Shown here in pieces: positions 62,057-64,000 of a DNA stretch of 64,000 nt. Below the pieces are notes generated by a model that did no database searches, was not told the DNA's origin, and saw nothing but the letters and a program-made list of their open reading frames with translations. The DNA comes from Prescottella sp. R16 (GTDB lineage Bacteria; Actinomycetota; Actinomycetes; Mycobacteriales; Mycobacteriaceae). The stretch lies in NCBI RefSeq assembly GCF_030656875.1, contig NZ_CP130943.1:2790001-2854000 (forward strand), read 5' to 3'. How positions within the stretch are numbered: the first letter of the stretch is position 1; each line of letters opens with the position of its first letter. The position numbers were made by a program, and so were the translations under genes.

Positions 62057-63976
62057 TCAGGCGATGCCCTCGCCGCTGGTGTCGCCGATCGCCTGATCGC
62101 GCAGGCTGCGCCGATACTGTTCGAGTGCCATGAGGTCACCGAACAGCGAGTAGTACTCGTCGGCGTTGGCCTCCACGGAGATTCGCGACAGCTTCGACTT
62201 CAGTTCGGCCACCTGTTCGCCCACCCACACTTCCTGCAGGCGGGCGAGAACACCGCGAATGTAGCGGGGGGCGGTGTCGTCGTCGGCGGGCAGTGGATCG
62301 ACCGCCAACTCCATCACCAGCGATTGCACGACGAGGTCGCCGGCGTTGCGGCCGACGGCGTCGACCCATTCGGCGCCGCCGAGACCCGCGGACGTTCCGC
62401 CCGCCTCGGCGACCGCGGCCCGTACCGCCGCGTACGCGGGATGGGTGAACGACTCCGCCGGGAGCGAATCGAACACGGTGCCGGCGATCGCCGGATACTG
62501 CAGTGCCGCTTTGAGAGCGTCGCGCTGCGGCCACAGCGTCGGATCGTCGGGGCGCGGCCGCGGCACCCCGGCCGGTGGCGCATCCGCCGATGTCTCTGCC
62601 GCGGGACGGCGTTTGACGGGTGTGCTGGTTCCGCCGCGTGCGATCCTGCGGGCCTCGTCCTTGACGCGCCGGCGCACGGCGGGAATGTCGTCCCAGCCGA
62701 CCCAGCCGGACAGTTGCACGGCGTACCCGTCGCGCAGGGTCGATTCCTTGATCCGCGCCACCACCGGGACGGCGCGGCGCAGCGCCTCCACCCGCCCCTC
62801 GGCGGTGTTCAGATCATGTTCCGCGAGAATCGATTTCACGACGAACTCGAACAGCGGGGTGCGCCTGGCGACGAGGTCGCGTACTGCGGCGTCCCCCGAC
62901 TGCTGCCGTAGTTCGCACGGGTCCATGCCGTCCGGTGCGATCGCCACGTACGTCTTCCCGGCGAGCTTCTGGTCGCCCTCGAACGCCTTCATCGCCGCGG
63001 CCTGGCCGGCGGCGTCACCGTCGAACGTGTAGATGACCTCGCCACGGAAGTAGCTGTCGTCCATGAGGAGTCGGCGCAGCATCGCAAGATGTTCGTCACC
63101 GAACGCGGTGCCGCACGACGCGACCGCCGTCTTCACCCCGGCCAGATGCATCGCCATGACGTCGGTGTAGCCCTCGACGACGACGGCCTGGTGGCCCTTC
63201 GCGATGTCCCGCTTGGCCAGGTCCAGCCCGAACAGCACCTGCGACTTCTTGTACAGGATCGTCTCGGGTGTGTTGACGTACTTGCCGGGCATGGTGTCGT
63301 CGTCGAACAGTTTGCGGGCACCGAAACCGATGACGTCACCGGCGAGATTCCGGATCGGCCACAACAGCCGGCGGTGGAACCGGTCGATCGGGCCGCGTCG
63401 CCCCTCCTTCGACAGGCCTGCCGCCTCGAGTTCCTTGGCGTCGAACCCCTTCGCCATCAAATGTTTGGTGAGGGTGTCCCAGCCGGCCGGGGCGTAACCG
63501 CATCCGAACGCCACTGCCGCCGCCTCGTCGAAGTTCCGTTCCGTCAGATAGTCGCGTGCGGCCTGCGCGTCGGGTTCCCGTAGCCGGGCCGCATAGAACT
63601 CCTGCGCGGCGGCGTTGGCGGCCACCAGCCGGGCCCGGGTGCCGCGGTCCTTCTGCACCGACGGCCCGCCGCCCTCGTACGAGATCTGGTAGCCGACCCG
63701 ATCGGCCAGCTGCTCGACGGCCTCGACGAAACTGACGTGCTCGATCTTCTGCAGGAACGAGTAGACGTCCCCACCCTCCCCACAGCCGAAGCAGTGGAAG
63801 TGCCCGTGGTTGGGGCGAACGTGGAACGACGGCGACTTCTCGTCGTGGAACGGGCACAGGCCCTTCATGGAGTCGCCGCCCGCGCGTTTGAGCGAGACGT
63901 ACTCGCCGACGACGTCCTCGATCCGAGTGCGTTCGCGAACGGCCGCGATGTCTCTGTCAGGGATTCGGCCGGCCAC
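62057..63976 (-). CDS. dnaG: DNA primase
   Basis: A 639-aa replication primase. The N-terminal zinc finger (Cys41, His44, Cys62, Cys65 in CPFHDEKSPS...CFGCG) is followed by a catalytic core with VVVEGYTDVMAMH and the Toprim segment IYTFDGDAAGQ, and a C-terminal helicase-binding domain. The length equals mycobacterial DnaG. It synthesises RNA primers at the fork. The ATG lies 24 bp inside the right edge of the window, so its promoter is not visible. Confidence 0.96.
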   Translation of the reverse strand: MAGRIPDRDIAAVRERTRIEDVVGEYVSLKRAGGDSMKGLCPFHDEKSPSFHVRPNHGHFHCFGCGEGGDVYSFLQKIEHVSFVEAVEQLADRVGYQISYEGGGPSVQKDRGTRARLVAANAAAQEFYAARLREPDAQAARDYLTERNFDEAAAVAFGCGYAPAGWDTLTKHLMAKGFDAKELEAAGLSKEGRRGPIDRFHRRLLWPIRNLAGDVIGFGARKLFDDDTMPGKYVNTPETILYKKSQVLFGLDLAKRDIAKGHQAVVVEGYTDVMAMHLAGVKTAVASCGTAFGDEHLAMLRRLLMDDSYFRGEVIYTFDGDAAGQAAAMKAFEGDQKLAGKTYVAIAPDGMDPCELRQQSGDAAVRDLVARRTPLFEFVVKSILAEHDLNTAEGRVEALRRAVPVVARIKESTLRDGYAVQLSGWVGWDDIPAVRRRVKDEARRIARGGTSTPVKRRPAAETSADAPPAGVPRPRPDDPTLWPQRDALKAALQYPAIAGTVFDSLPAESFTHPAYAAVRAAVAEAGGTSAGLGGAEWVDAVGRNAGDLVVQSLVMELAVDPLPADDDTAPRYIRGVLARLQEVWVGEQVAELKSKLSRISVEANADEYYSLFGDLMALEQYRRSLRDQAIGDTSGEGIA

Positions 63977-64000
63977 GGGGCCAGTCTAGGCTCTGCGCCA

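Noticed and set aside
1..64000. CRISPR arrays or rRNA genes
   Set aside because: No regularly spaced short repeats and no rRNA-like sequence were seen anywhere in the window.

Overview
The window looks like chromosomal DNA of a high-GC mycolic-acid actinomycete, most likely Rhodococcus or a close relative. The evidence is the FAS-II block aceE, mabR, fabD, acpM, kasA, accD6, an AhpE-type peroxiredoxin, a DUF3052 gene, an NDMA-type alcohol dehydrogenase and dnaG. There is one kasA and no kasB, unlike Mycobacterium tuberculosis.

Backbone, left (1 to about 23.0 kb). In order it holds DUF2617/DUF4178 genes, a dual-specificity phosphatase, an orphan Phd-type antitoxin, a ThrE exporter, tRNA-Val, ahpE, a DUF3052 gene and aceE. 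Then come the PucR-type regulator MabR, with a textbook MabR box just upstream of fabD, and fabD-acpM-kasA-accD6. They are followed by a PtpB-like lipoprotein phosphatase, a DUF3145 gene, a serine hydrolase, an alcohol dehydrogenase, a two-component system divergent from an ABC exporter/lipoprotein operon, and a SHOCT protein. Backbone, right (60.6 to 64 kb): tRNA-Met(CAT), a DEDDh exonuclease, tRNA-Asn, a small membrane protein and dnaG.

Accessory island (about 23.0-60.5 kb). Four copies of one 1.3-kb ISAs1-family element (373-aa transposase; one copy frameshifted) cut the region into blocks. None has matching target duplications, and each abuts at least one broken gene. An IS3 element with a clean 3-bp duplication disrupts an aldehyde dehydrogenase, and an IS481 remnant is present. 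A xis / XRE regulator / tyrosine integrase module beside tRNA-Met marks the right edge of what was probably an integrative element.

The cargo is catabolic and comes as two diverged, oppositely oriented versions of the same gene set. Set A (+ strand, 29.6-36.9 kb): Fe/2-oxoglutarate dioxygenase, MFS permease, nitroreductase, acyl-CoA synthetase, enoyl-CoA hydratase, an acyl-CoA dehydrogenase scar, thiolase. Set B (- strand, 56.4-44.3 kb): nitroreductase, acyl-CoA synthetase, enoyl-CoA hydratase, SDR, aldehyde dehydrogenase, sulfatase, two DUF202 membrane proteins, tandem acyl-CoA dehydrogenase, thiolase. Between them is a third block: TetR regulator, peptide-type solute-binding lipoprotein, CaiB-type CoA transferase and a truncated MaoC hydratase.

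Read together, the genes describe a route in which a sulfate-ester-like substrate is opened by the dioxygenase (to an aldehyde) or the sulfatase (to an alcohol), oxidised to an acid, activated to a CoA thioester and shortened by beta-oxidation. The substrate is inferred, not shown. Four promoters, those of set A, set B, an intact tetR and a decapitated second tetR, share TAAG-N8-CTTA between a TTGAC(A/C/G) -35 and its -10. This points to one TetR regulon spanning both sets, the most interesting feature of the window.
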